Shown: in pieces, positions 44,574 through 52,976 of the stretch
How positions within the stretch are numbered: position 1 is the first letter of the stretch
Layout of the letters: each line of letters begins with the position of its first letter
Origin: Saccharothrix longispora
Lineage (GTDB): Bacteria > Actinomycetota > Actinomycetes > Mycobacteriales > Pseudonocardiaceae
Direction: 5' to 3'
NCBI RefSeq assembly: GCF_030852425.1
Contig: NZ_NSDM01000001.1
Location: 310,001-374,000, forward strand
DNA: 64,000 nt
The notes under the pieces: generated by a model
Databases searched by the model: none
The model's input: only the letters and a program-made list of their open reading frames with translations
Told to the model about the DNA's origin: nothing
Program-made: the position numbers and the translations under genes

Positions 44574-46751
44574 ATGAGGTGGGTCGCCGACCTGGTCCTG
44601 GGCGTCCGACTGGCTGTCGGGGGCAGCCGGACGTCCTGGGCCAGGTCGGCGCTCACCGCGGCGGGCGTCGGCCTGGGCGTCACGGTGCTCCTGCTCGCGG
44701 CCTCCATCGGCCCGGCCCGGGAGGCCAAGTCCCAGCGGGTGCAGGACGCCACCCTCGCCTCCGGCGACGACCGGACCACGCTCAAGGCGCGGCAGGTCAC
44801 CGTCACGTGGCAGGGCCGCACCATCAGCGGTGTGGAGCTGGCCGCCACCACGCCGGACGCCCCCGCGCCGCCCGGCGTCGGCCGCATCCCCGACCCCGGT
44901 GAGCTGGTCGTCTCGCCCGAGCTGTTCGACCTGATGCTCTCCGACGACGCCCTCCGCGCACGCTTCCCGGAGAGCGTCATCGGCGTCATCGCCGACGCGG
45001 GCCTGCCCCGCCCCCGGTCGCTGCTGTTCTACGCGGGCCTGCCGCCGGCCAACGAGGCCGACGCGGTCCCGGCGGCCGGGTTCGGCGGCGAGCTGCCGCC
45101 GGCGACCCTCCTCCCGGTCTACCGCCTGTTGATGGTGGCCGCGATCAGCGCGCTCCTCGTGCCGCTGGGCATCTTCGTCCTGGTCGCCACCCGCCTCGGC
45201 GCGACGGGCCGCGCGCAGCGCCTCGCCGCGATCCGCCTGGTCGGCGCCTCCCGCACCCAGATCCGCTGGATGGCCGGCGGCGAGACGCTGACCGGCGCCG
45301 TCCTCGGCCTGCTGGTGGGCGTGGCGCTGTTCTTCGCCGCCCGCCCGCTGGCCCGGTTCATCGAGGTCGAGGGCGTCGGCTTCTTCCCCACTGACCTGCT
45401 GCCCGACCCGTGGCTGGGCGCGCTTATCGCCGTCGGCGTGCCGGTGGTCGCGGTGCTGTCCGCGCTGCTGGCCCTGCGCACCGAGGAGGTCGGCCCGCTC
45501 GGCCTGCACCGCACCACCGAGGTCCCCGTGCGCCGCGCGTGGTGGCGGTTCACGCTGATCGGCGTCGGCGCCGCGGTGGTCGTCGTGCTCGCCTCGACCG
45601 GGTCGTTCCGGCAGTTCATGTCCGATACGCGCCTCGCCCTCGGCCTGGGCCTCGGCATCGCCCTGGTCCTCGCGGGCGCGGGCGCGGTGCTGCCGTGGCT
45701 GGTCGCCAAGGTCGCGCACGGCGTGGAGCCGGACGACATCGCCCGGCTGCTGGCCCTGCGCACGCTGCGGTCCGACGACGGCACGCCGCGCGTCATGTCC
45801 GGCGTCGTCGTGGTGCTGGCAGGCTCGCTCACGCTCCAGGTGCTGCTCGGCGTCGCCGCCCAGTTCACCGCGACCCCGCCGAACGAGACCCCGGACCGCT
45901 GGGTGCTCCAGCTCGACCGGCACACGCCCGTCCGCTCGCTGGAGGAGGCGATCACGCTGACGGGCGGTGTCCGCCGGATCAGCGAGGTCCGCACGCACCT
46001 GGTCGACCGGGTCACGTTCATCACCAGCACGGACTGCGCGGAGATCGCCGAGCGCCTGGGCGTCGCCGACTGCGCCCCCGGCTCCGCCTACCTGCGGGGG
46101 CCGGGTCCCGCGCCGGGCACCAGGCTCACCGTCAACGGCCGGGAGTGGACCGTCCCGCGGTACAGGACGACCGACGTCGGACCGCGCGGCCTGCTGGTCG
46201 CCGACGGCGCGGACCCCGTGCTGGCGTCCGCCACCCCGACCGAGCTGGTGGTGCGCGGCGACCCGGACGAGTCGTTCGCCGACCGGCTGCTGTCCGCGAC
46301 GGGCCGCGTGGACCGGGGCGTCACGCTGCACCGCGCGCAGTTCCAGGCCGGGCAGGTGGAGCTGTTCAGGTCGCTGCGCAGCGGCGTGATCGGCGGGTCG
46401 GTGCTGCTCACCCTGCTGGCCGTGATCGGTCTGGCCGCGGCCGCCGTCGACCAGGTCGTGGAGCGCCGCCGCCCCACCGCCGTGCTCGCCGCGAACGGCG
46501 TGCCGCACCGGGTGCTGGCCGCGTCGGCGCTGTGGCAGTCGGCCATCCCGACCGCTCTCGGCACCGCCCTGGCGATCCCGATCGGCCTGGGCACGGCGTG
46601 GCTCGTGGTGCCCGCCGAGCGGTTCCGGGTCGACTGGGGCGAGATCGCCACCACGGTCGCCGCGGCCGCCGTCATCGTGCTCGTGGTGTCGCTGTGCACG
46701 GTGCCCGCACTGCGCTCGGCGGTCCGGCCGACCGGTCTGCGAACCGAGTAG
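44574..46751 (+). CDS. Second FtsX-like permease, paralogue of the preceding gene
   Basis: This 725-residue permease has the same plan as the gene before it: N-terminal helix, soluble domain, FtsX core (RLAAIRLVGASRTQIRWMAG), second soluble domain and final core (RRRPTAVLAANGVPHRVLAA). The opening, ADLVLGVRLAVGGSRTSWAR, closely parallels SDLALGVRLALGGGRTSWVR of the first permease, so the two arose by duplication. It has no ATPase gene of its own nearby and may share the upstream ATPase as a heterodimer or a second transporter. Confidence 0.9.
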   Translation: MRWVADLVLGVRLAVGGSRTSWARSALTAAGVGLGVTVLLLAASIGPAREAKSQRVQDATLASGDDRTTLKARQVTVTWQGRTISGVELAATTPDAPAPPGVGRIPDPGELVVSPELFDLMLSDDALRARFPESVIGVIADAGLPRPRSLLFYAGLPPANEADAVPAAGFGGELPPATLLPVYRLLMVAAISALLVPLGIFVLVATRLGATGRAQRLAAIRLVGASRTQIRWMAGGETLTGAVLGLLVGVALFFAARPLARFIEVEGVGFFPTDLLPDPWLGALIAVGVPVVAVLSALLALRTEEVGPLGLHRTTEVPVRRAWWRFTLIGVGAAVVVVLASTGSFRQFMSDTRLALGLGLGIALVLAGAGAVLPWLVAKVAHGVEPDDIARLLALRTLRSDDGTPRVMSGVVVVLAGSLTLQVLLGVAAQFTATPPNETPDRWVLQLDRHTPVRSLEEAITLTGGVRRISEVRTHLVDRVTFITSTDCAEIAERLGVADCAPGSAYLRGPGPAPGTRLTVNGREWTVPRYRTTDVGPRGLLVADGADPVLASATPTELVVRGDPDESFADRLLSATGRVDRGVTLHRAQFQAGQVELFRSLRSGVIGGSVLLTLLAVIGLAAAAVDQVVERRRPTAVLAANGVPHRVLAASALWQSAIPTALGTALAIPIGLGTAWLVVPAERFRVDWGEIATTVAAAAVIVLVVSLCTVPALRSAVRPTGLRTE

Positions 46752-46777
46752 CGACGCACCGAAACGATCTTCGGTTC

Positions 46778-46811
46778 CCGATACCACTCCATCGTGCGTC
46801 CCAGGTATCGG
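46778..46811. promoter_or_regulatory. Inverted repeat upstream of ECF sigma gene
   Basis: CCGATACC (46778-46785) and GGTATCGG (46804-46811) are perfect inverted repeats 18 bases apart, 29 bases before the sigma gene and 26 bases after the permease stop. It could be an operator or the permease terminator; no T run follows. Confidence 0.45.
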
Positions 46812-46839
46812 CAGGTCAGAGGGCACGCTCCTATGGTTC

Positions 46840-47385
46840 GTGCAAGATCGACACAACGCCGAACTGCTGACCCTCGCCCACGCGGGCGACCGGTCCGCGT
46901 GGCAGGAACTCGTCCGACGCTACATCCGCCTGGTGTGGGCGGTGCCCCGGTCGCACCGCCTGGCCCCCGACGACGCGGCGGACGTCTGCCAGACCACGTG
47001 GCTCGCGCTGGCCGAGAACCTCCAGCGCATCCGCCACCCCGACCGGCTGGGCGCGTGGCTCGTCACCACCGCCCGGCACGAGTCGCTGGCCGTGCTGCGC
47101 CTGCGCGGCCGGGAGGACCCGATCGAGGTCTGGGACCTGCCGGACCACGGCGCGACACCCGAGAACCTCGCGCTGACCAATGAGACCAGGACCCGCCTCT
47201 GGCACGCCTACGCCACCCTCACCGACCGCTGCCGCGAGGTGCTGAGGCTGGCCGCGTTCGCCCCGGAGCTGTCGTTCTCGCAGGTGGCGGAGGCCGTGGG
47301 CGTCCCGCTCAACAGCCTGGGCCCCACCCGCGCCCGCTGCCTGGCGGCACTGCGCCGACGCCTGGGCGTGGAGGTGGCCCGATGA
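46840..47385 (+). CDS. ECF-type sigma factor of a CHAT-protein operon
   Basis: This 181-residue sigma-70 family factor has region 2 (ADVCQTTWLALAENLQRIRH, then LGAWLVTTARHESLAVLR) and region 4 (REVLRLAAFAPELSFSQVAEAVGVPLNSLGPTRARCLAAL). The GTG start has no Shine-Dalgarno sequence, and a TATGGT hexamer lies only two bases upstream, so the start is less certain than others. It overlaps the next gene by four bases. No classical zinc anti-sigma factor gene is adjacent, so its partner may be one of the two following proteins. Confidence 0.85.
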   Translation: MQDRHNAELLTLAHAGDRSAWQELVRRYIRLVWAVPRSHRLAPDDAADVCQTTWLALAENLQRIRHPDRLGAWLVTTARHESLAVLRLRGREDPIEVWDLPDHGATPENLALTNETRTRLWHAYATLTDRCREVLRLAAFAPELSFSQVAEAVGVPLNSLGPTRARCLAALRRRLGVEVAR

Positions 47386-47822
47386 CCACCGACCGCGCAC
47401 TGCTCGACGCCCTGGCCCACCTGGTCGACCGGCTCGACCCGACCCCCGAGGTCCTGGCCCACCGGGCCAGGACCGCCCTCGCCGAGCGCACCGACGCCAC
47501 CCCGATGCGCCTGCTGACCGACTCGGCCCACACCACGCCGCCGGGGGTGCGCGGACGGGGGAGCAGCAGGACCCTCCGGTTCGCGGGCCTGGACCTGCAA
47601 CTGGACCACGTCGACAACGGCCTGCACGCCACGGGCCTGATCAGCCCGACCACGCTGCCCGCGCTGACCGGCCTGGTGCTGGTGTGCCGGCCGGGCGGCG
47701 AGACGAGGGCGCGGATCGACACCGACGGCTGGTTCCACGTGGACCACGTCCCGTTCGGCCCGGTCAGGTTCGTCCTGCACGCCCCGGCCCGCGACCTGGC
47801 GACCCCGTGGTTCACCGCATGA
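47382..47822 (+). CDS. Small protein of the sigma-CHAT operon, possible carboxypeptidase-regulatory-like beta-sandwich
   Basis: This 146-residue protein has an N-terminal helical part (ALLDALAHLVDRLDPTPEVL, which resembles a short sigma-binding or death-fold-like helix bundle) and a C-terminal half rich in beta strands. ARIDTDGWFHVDHVPFGPVR resembles the strand-loop signature of carboxypeptidase regulatory-like (transthyretin-like) domains. It overlaps the sigma gene by ATGA and the CHAT gene by ATGA. No catalytic residues or membrane segment are visible. It may connect the sigma factor to the CHAT protein; this is inference. Confidence 0.7.
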   Translation: MTTDRALLDALAHLVDRLDPTPEVLAHRARTALAERTDATPMRLLTDSAHTTPPGVRGRGSSRTLRFAGLDLQLDHVDNGLHATGLISPTTLPALTGLVLVCRPGGETRARIDTDGWFHVDHVPFGPVRFVLHAPARDLATPWFTA

Positions 47823-49411
47823 CCGCCCGCCAGCCCCGAGCCGGCGGGGTCCCGGTCGACGGCACCGCCCACCGGGCACGCACCCACCGGACCCTCAGCC
47901 TCGCCGAAGCGCTCCTCACCACGGGCCTGGTGCGCGAGGCGACCGCCGTCCTCCGCCCGGCCGTGGCGTGCCGACTGCCCGAAGCGCTGCTGCTCGCCGC
48001 CCGGTGCGCCCTCCGCGCCGGCGACCACGACACCGCCCGAGCCCTGGCCTCCGACGCCGAAGCCCTGTTCCACGAGCACGACCGCCCGTCCTGGGCGCCG
48101 GCGGCGCGGGCCGTGGCCCTGCGGGCGGGCGCGCCGGGCCGCCCCACCGCCGTGGCCGAGGCCTGCGACCGGCACGGGCACCACGACGACGCCGCCGACC
48201 TCCGCCTCACCCACGCCCCCGACCAGGCGGCGGCTCGCCGGCACCGGGGCACCGACAGGTCGAGGGCCATCGGCTGGCTGGCCCGCGCCCGCCTGTCGAC
48301 CACCCGGCGCGACGCCGTCGCCGCCTGCCGCGCGGGCCTCGCGCTGCACGACCCCGACACCCACGGAGACCTGGTGGACATCGCCCTCGACCACGCCCTG
48401 AGCAGCCGCGACGCCCGTTCCGCCTGGCGCTGGAGCGAGTGCCGCCGCACCCCCGCGCCCACCCCGGAGACCGCGCGCGCCGGCGCCGAGCTCCGCCTCG
48501 CCCGCGCCCGGGCCGACCACCTCCGCGTCGCGCTGCTGGAACGCGAGATCCGCCGGCTCTCCCGCACCACGACCGTGCAGCGGGCCGCGCCGCTGACCGA
48601 TGTCGTGGACGCGCTGCGCGACCGCGCCCTGCTGGTCTTCCTCAGCCACCGGGGCAGGCTCGTCGCGGTGTCCGTGGCGGCCGGACGGGTGCGGTTGCAC
48701 GACTTCGGCGAGGCCGCGACCACCGCCCGGCACGTCCGCGCCCTGTCGCTGGCGACCGCGCCGCAGGCCGTGGCCGAGCTGGACCGGCTGCTGCGGCCGG
48801 CGGGCGACCGCCCGCTGGTGGTCGTGCCGAGTCCCGAGCTGGCGCGGATGCCGTGGGCCGGGCTGCCGTCCGCGCGGGGCCGCGCCGTGTCGATCGCGCC
48901 GTCGGCGACGTGCTGGTTCCGCGCCGACCAGCGACCGCTCGCCGTGGCGGACCGCCTGTGGGTGGCCGGTCCCGACCTGCGCCACGCCCGGTACGAGGTC
49001 GACGTGCTGCGGCGGCGGCACGGCGGGCGGTACCGCTCCACCGTGGACGAGACGCTGCACTGCATGCTCGACGCGGACGTCCTGCACGTCGCGGCGCACG
49101 GCGTGCACGAGGACGAGATGTTCTCGCACCTGGACCTGGACGACGGGCCGCTGCACGGTCACGACTTCGCCGCCCTGCCGCGCGTGCCGGCGGTGGTCGT
49201 GCTGTCGGCGTGCGCGTCCGGCCTGGCGGGCGTGCTGCTGCGACGGGGTGCGAGGGTCGTGGTGGAGAGCGTCCGGGCCGTGCCCGACGACCGCCGCGTG
49301 GTCGACCTGATGGTGGACCTGCACGCGAACCTCGACCGCCCCGCGCAGGCGCTGGCCGACGCGCAGGCGAAGCACGGCGAACTCGGCTTCGTTTGCGTCG
49401 GGGCCGGATGA
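47819..49411 (+). CDS. CHAT-domain (caspase-like) peptidase protein
   Basis: This 530-residue protein has an N-terminal helical, TPR-like half (about residues 25-245, alternating Ala/Leu-rich helices) and a C-terminal CHAT domain. The entry motif LVVVPSPELARMPWAGLP (333-350), the catalytic His427 in DVLHVAAHGVHEDE and the catalytic Cys465 in VVVLSACASGLAG are all intact, so it should be an active caspase-like protease. CHAT proteins act with TPR partners in stress and cell-death pathways. It is the last gene of the three-gene unit. Confidence 0.85.
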   Translation: MTARQPRAGGVPVDGTAHRARTHRTLSLAEALLTTGLVREATAVLRPAVACRLPEALLLAARCALRAGDHDTARALASDAEALFHEHDRPSWAPAARAVALRAGAPGRPTAVAEACDRHGHHDDAADLRLTHAPDQAAARRHRGTDRSRAIGWLARARLSTTRRDAVAACRAGLALHDPDTHGDLVDIALDHALSSRDARSAWRWSECRRTPAPTPETARAGAELRLARARADHLRVALLEREIRRLSRTTTVQRAAPLTDVVDALRDRALLVFLSHRGRLVAVSVAAGRVRLHDFGEAATTARHVRALSLATAPQAVAELDRLLRPAGDRPLVVVPSPELARMPWAGLPSARGRAVSIAPSATCWFRADQRPLAVADRLWVAGPDLRHARYEVDVLRRRHGGRYRSTVDETLHCMLDADVLHVAAHGVHEDEMFSHLDLDDGPLHGHDFAALPRVPAVVVLSACASGLAGVLLRRGARVVVESVRAVPDDRRVVDLMVDLHANLDRPAQALADAQAKHGELGFVCVGAG

Positions 49412-49809
49412 TGCGAACACCATTCGGATCGGCCGGTCTACCCAGCGTGTGCTCACCCGATCGGTTGAAGCACTTCGTCGGTAGCCGGCACCCCTCGAAG
49501 ATCACCCACCGCCACCTCCCCCGGCTGCCTGATCGCGGTTCACGCAGCAGGGAGCGATGTGGACCGTCGCGTTCGGACAGTCGGTGGTTCGTCCACAGCG
49601 GACGCGAGGGGTCGTCACCCGATGCGGTAAGCACGACGGACGGTGTTCACGGACCGGCACGACAACCCGGACAGCCGCACCACACCGCCCTTCCGAGTGG
49701 GTTCCGCGCGAGAACGTTCGGAAATCGGGTGACCAGTGCTAGACATAGCACAACGTCGACCTCGAACGGTCCGTCCCGTTCGCCGTACCCGGAACGGTGG
49801 TGATCAGCA
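49412..49809. other. 398-bp intergenic region with a palindrome before the secreted-protein gene
   Basis: No coding sequence is supported here. The region is less GC-rich than its neighbours. A perfect palindrome GTGCTA-GACA-TAGCAC lies at 49736-49751, 58 bases upstream of the next gene, in a good position for an operator or a short hairpin. Confidence 0.5.
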
Positions 49810-50910
49810 GTGGCAGTCTCCGACGCGGTGCGCCGCAGCGGGTCGCTGCTGCTGCGGGCACTCACCGTGGGCGGGCTGGCGACGGCGGCGTGGTTGGTGT
49901 GCGCCGGCTCCGCGTCGGCCGACACCGCAGATCACCCGGACGAGGTGTCGAATCCACTCGACACGGTGAACATCGCGCTGGACGAGCAGAGGGCCGGACA
50001 CCTGTCCGACGTGCTGCCGACCGCCGGGTCGCTGCTGCCGGTACCCTCGGCGTCCGACCTGCTGTACCCGACGGTGGTCGACCTGTACCCGACGGTGGTC
50101 GACGTGCCCGGGCACCCGGTCGGGCAAGCCCCGATCGTCCTGGACTTCGAGTCGGCGACGCTGACCGCGCAGGTGCTGAGCGGCCTGGAGCCGACCGGGG
50201 CGAACATGACCGGCGCGGACCCGGTCGACACCGTCCTGTCGTACGACAGCCTGGCCGGTGCCGCCCAGTTCGGGTCGATCCCCCTCGGTTCGGTCCCCCT
50301 CGGTTCGGCTCCGCCGGGGTCCGACCCGTTCGGGGACGGCCCGTTCGGGGACGAGGTGCTCGGAGGGCCGGAATCCGAATCCGGTCCGGAGGCGGAGCAC
50401 GACGGCTTCTCCGGCTACACCTACGCGGGCAGGGCGGACAACGCGATGCCCGCACCCGCGTACGAGGCGAAGGTGGCCGCGAAGGCGGCGGCGACAGCGG
50501 CAGCGGCGACAGCGGCAGCGGCGACAGCGGCAGCCCTCGCCCCCCTGCCCGCGGAACCGGCGGCCACCGAGGAGGCGGTCGCACAGCACCCGGCACCGCC
50601 GGCGGTCACCCGGACCACCCCGTTCGACCAGGAACCGATGACGTCACCCCAGGTCACCACGCAGGTCACGGTGACCTGGGAGGCTCCGGAGCCGAACGCC
50701 CCCGCGCCCGCGCCGAAGCACGCACCGAGCGGGCCGACCGCGTCGTCGAACAGCAGCACCGACAGCGGCGGCGGCCACCGCGGTGGCGTCATCGCGGCGT
50801 TCACCACCGAGTCGACCCCGTACCCGCTCACCGCGTCGTCGGTGGAGCGGCGGAACGACTCGCGTTCACCGGGCAGCATCCCGGGACTGCCCAGCACGTC
50901 ACCCGACTGA
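49810..50910 (+). CDS. Secreted repeat-rich hypothetical protein
   Basis: This 366-residue protein has a Sec signal peptide (SGSLLLRALTVGGLATAAWL, cleavage after ASA) and a mature part of low complexity. It contains duplicated YPTVVDL units, PLGS and PFGDG repeats, an Ala/Thr run (AAATAAAATAAAA), then a Pro-rich region. No known domain or cell-wall sorting motif is visible. It follows the sigma-CHAT unit and may or may not be part of its response. Function is unknown. Confidence 0.7.
   Translation: MAVSDAVRRSGSLLLRALTVGGLATAAWLVCAGSASADTADHPDEVSNPLDTVNIALDEQRAGHLSDVLPTAGSLLPVPSASDLLYPTVVDLYPTVVDVPGHPVGQAPIVLDFESATLTAQVLSGLEPTGANMTGADPVDTVLSYDSLAGAAQFGSIPLGSVPLGSAPPGSDPFGDGPFGDEVLGGPESESGPEAEHDGFSGYTYAGRADNAMPAPAYEAKVAAKAAATAAAATAAAATAAALAPLPAEPAATEEAVAQHPAPPAVTRTTPFDQEPMTSPQVTTQVTVTWEAPEPNAPAPAPKHAPSGPTASSNSSTDSGGGHRGGVIAAFTTESTPYPLTASSVERRNDSRSPGSIPGLPSTSPD
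50491..50535 (+). repeat. 15-bp tandem repeat, 3 copies, in secreted-protein gene
   Basis: GCGACAGCGGCAGCG occurs at 50491 and 50506, with a one-base variant at 50521, encoding ATAAA pentapeptides. The same gene also has a 21-bp direct duplication near 50063-50104 (YPTVVDL) and a two-copy 15-bp unit at about 50329-50358 (PFGDG/PFGDE). Confidence 0.9.
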
Positions 50911-51454
50911 GCACCGCGGCACCGGTCTGCGCCCATCGGGGCGCGCCGGGCCGAGCACGGTGACGTCGCGGTCCCGCACCAGGTCGAAGCCCGTGCGGAT
51001 GTCCTCCGCGCAGCCGTGGGGTAGCAGCCGTGGAGTGGCAGCCGTGGAGCGCCGCCGCGCGTACTCCAGCACCACCCCTGACTCCCAGCACCACCCCTGA
51101 ACTCCCGTTCCTGCCGACCGCGCCCCGGCACGAACGGGTGAAGGTCCCGTCGCAGCGCTGCCCCCGCGGCGATCGGGACCGCACAGGAACCTGCGGCAGG
51201 GGACGCCAATCCCTGGAGCGTCCCCGCCGCAGGTCCCACCAGGCACCGTCGGGTTCCGGCTCATCGAGGGGCTGCGCCGGACCCGACGGGACAGACACGA
51301 TCGGGTGATCACCTCCCCGACCATGTACGCAATCGGGATCTCGCGCATCGGTTGACGTGAGGAACCCCCGGGCGACCACCCCCGAGCTACCGCCTCCGGG
51401 CGATCCCCTCCGGGGCGACCTCCTCCGGGGACCCCCGGGCCGCGGACCGACGGC
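50911..51454. other. 544-bp region without a supported gene, with degenerate repeats
   Basis: No intact gene is convincing here. On the minus strand a stretch near 50930-51010 reads EDIRTGFDLVRDRDVTVLGP in an open frame with coding-like composition. It is followed upstream by three copies of CCACGGCTGC and two of TCAGGGGTGGTGCTGG that look like recent slippage. Positions 51385-51440 have CTCCGGGGCGACC-like repeats. This may be a decayed gene. Confidence 0.4.
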
Positions 51455-52915
51455 TCAGGCCACCGGCACGGCCAGGTCCTCCTCGGCGGCCACCCCGGTG
51501 CCGGCCACCGCGGCGGCCACCAGGCCCAGTCGGCGGGCGGCGTCCCGGAGGACGTCCGGCGGTTGGACGAACGGGAGGCGCAGCCAGCGCTCGAAGCCGC
51601 CGTGTGCGCCGAAGCGGGAGCCCGGGGCCAGGCGGATGCCGTGGTTCTGGGCCACCACGGCGATCCTGGTGCTCACCGGCGCGTCCAGTTCGCACCAGAG
51701 GCTCAGGCCGCCGGCCGGGCGGCGGAAGTTCCAGGTGGGGCAGTGTTCCCGCAGGCCGGCCATGAGGACGTCGCGTTGTCCGGCCAGCCCGGCCCTCCGC
51801 TCGCGCAGGGCCGGGTCGGGGTTCGCCAGCAGTTCGGCCAGCACCAACTGGTCGACCACGGCGGAGCCCAGGTCCAGGGCCGCGCGCGTGGAGATCAGGC
51901 GGTGGACCACCTCGGGTGTGGCCCTGATCCAGCCGATCCGCAGGCCGCCCCAGTGGGACTTGCTCGCCGACCCGAGGGTGATGACGAGGTCTTCGGCGAA
52001 CTTCGCCATCGGGGGCGGGCCGTCCAGGGGGTCACCGTCCAGGTCCAGTTCGCAGACGGTCTCGTCGATCACCAGCGGGGTGCGGGCCCGGCGGGCCGTG
52101 TCGGCCAGTTCCGACCTGCCGGCCTCGTCCATGCGGTGGGCGGTGGGGTTGTGGAAGTCCACGACCAGGTAGGCCAGGCGGGGTGCGGCTTGGCGCAGGG
52201 CCGCCGCGATGCCGGGCAGGTCCCACCCGGTGTCGGTCATCGCCACCGGCACGGGGATGGCGGACACGGCCTTGATGGCGTCGAGGGCGTTCGGGTAGCT
52301 CGGCTGCTCGACCAGCACCCGGTCGCCCGGGCCGGTGAACAGGCGCAGGACCAGGGCCAACGCGTGCTGGGCTCCGCTGGTGACCACGATCTGGTCCGGT
52401 GACGTGGGCAGGCCTCGTGCCTCGTAGCGGGCGGCGATGGCCCGGCGCAGGTCCGGGTGGCCGTGCTCGTAGTAGCCGTGGTCGGCGAGGTGCTCGGGCA
52501 GGTGGCGGCGCACCGAGTCGAACGCGGCCAGCAGCCCGGGGAGCGCGGGCGGTGCGGCTCGGGCGAAGTCGACCATGCTGTGGCCGACGAGCGGGGTGTC
52601 GGGGACTATGCCGAGCGCGCCGGTCGGCAGGCTGATCCACGACCCGGCGCCCCGGCGGCTGGCCACCAGGCCTTCCTCGCGCAGTTGGTCGAGGGCCGCG
52701 GTGATCATGGTGCGGCTGACGGGGAGCGCGTCGGCCAGTTCGCGCTCGGCGGGGAGGCGGGTGCCGGCGGGCAGGCGCCCGTCGAGCACGAGCAGCCTGA
52801 TCGCGGCGGCCAGGTCGGACGAGCCCTGCCGGGCACCTCGGCGACGCCACTCGCCGAGCAACCGGGCCAAGCGGAAACCGGAAATGCGTCCACCTGGTGG
52901 GACCTCAGGGCTCAT
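51455..52915 (-). CDS. MocR-family regulator (GntR HTH plus aminotransferase-like domain)
   Basis: This 486-residue protein has an N-terminal GntR winged HTH (LPAGTRLPAERELADALPVS, then RTMITAALDQLREEGLV) and a fold-type I PLP domain with FHNPTAHRMDEAG, VIDETVCELDLDGD and the PLP Lys in SASKSHWGGLRIGW. MocR regulators sense PLP or amino-substrate imines. TTAATT (52922-52927, minus strand) ends six bases before the ATG, so it is probably leaderless. It is divergent from a YczE-type membrane gene, the arrangement described for YczR-YczE. Confidence 0.9.
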   Translation of the reverse strand: MSPEVPPGGRISGFRLARLLGEWRRRGARQGSSDLAAAIRLLVLDGRLPAGTRLPAERELADALPVSRTMITAALDQLREEGLVASRRGAGSWISLPTGALGIVPDTPLVGHSMVDFARAAPPALPGLLAAFDSVRRHLPEHLADHGYYEHGHPDLRRAIAARYEARGLPTSPDQIVVTSGAQHALALVLRLFTGPGDRVLVEQPSYPNALDAIKAVSAIPVPVAMTDTGWDLPGIAAALRQAAPRLAYLVVDFHNPTAHRMDEAGRSELADTARRARTPLVIDETVCELDLDGDPLDGPPPMAKFAEDLVITLGSASKSHWGGLRIGWIRATPEVVHRLISTRAALDLGSAVVDQLVLAELLANPDPALRERRAGLAGQRDVLMAGLREHCPTWNFRRPAGGLSLWCELDAPVSTRIAVVAQNHGIRLAPGSRFGAHGGFERWLRLPFVQPPDVLRDAARRLGLVAAAVAGTGVAAEEDLAVPVA

Positions 52916-52976
52916 GAAGCCAATTAATCAAGAGTGGTCCTGGATTGCAAGGCCAATGGACACGAAGTATGGCCAC
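52916..52976. promoter_or_regulatory. Divergent promoter region of MocR and YczE genes
   Basis: Sixty-one bases separate the genes. The minus-strand -10 TTAATT and the plus-strand -10 AAGTAT (52965-52970) each end six bases before their start codons. TGGTCC (52935-52940) and GGACAC (52958-52963) are imperfect inverted half-sites between them and may be the MocR operator. Confidence 0.5.

Noticed and set aside
41960..44989. A 1009-codon open frame on the minus strand opposite the transporter genes.
   Set aside because: Very GC-rich codons leave antisense frames open. Its translation is low-complexity His/Arg/Gln and lacks any domain, while the plus-strand permease is clear.
47684..47818. Upstream extension of the CHAT gene.
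   Set aside because: The frame is open into the middle gene, but the ATG overlapping its stop (ATGA) at 47819 matches the coupling seen at the sigma/middle-gene junction.
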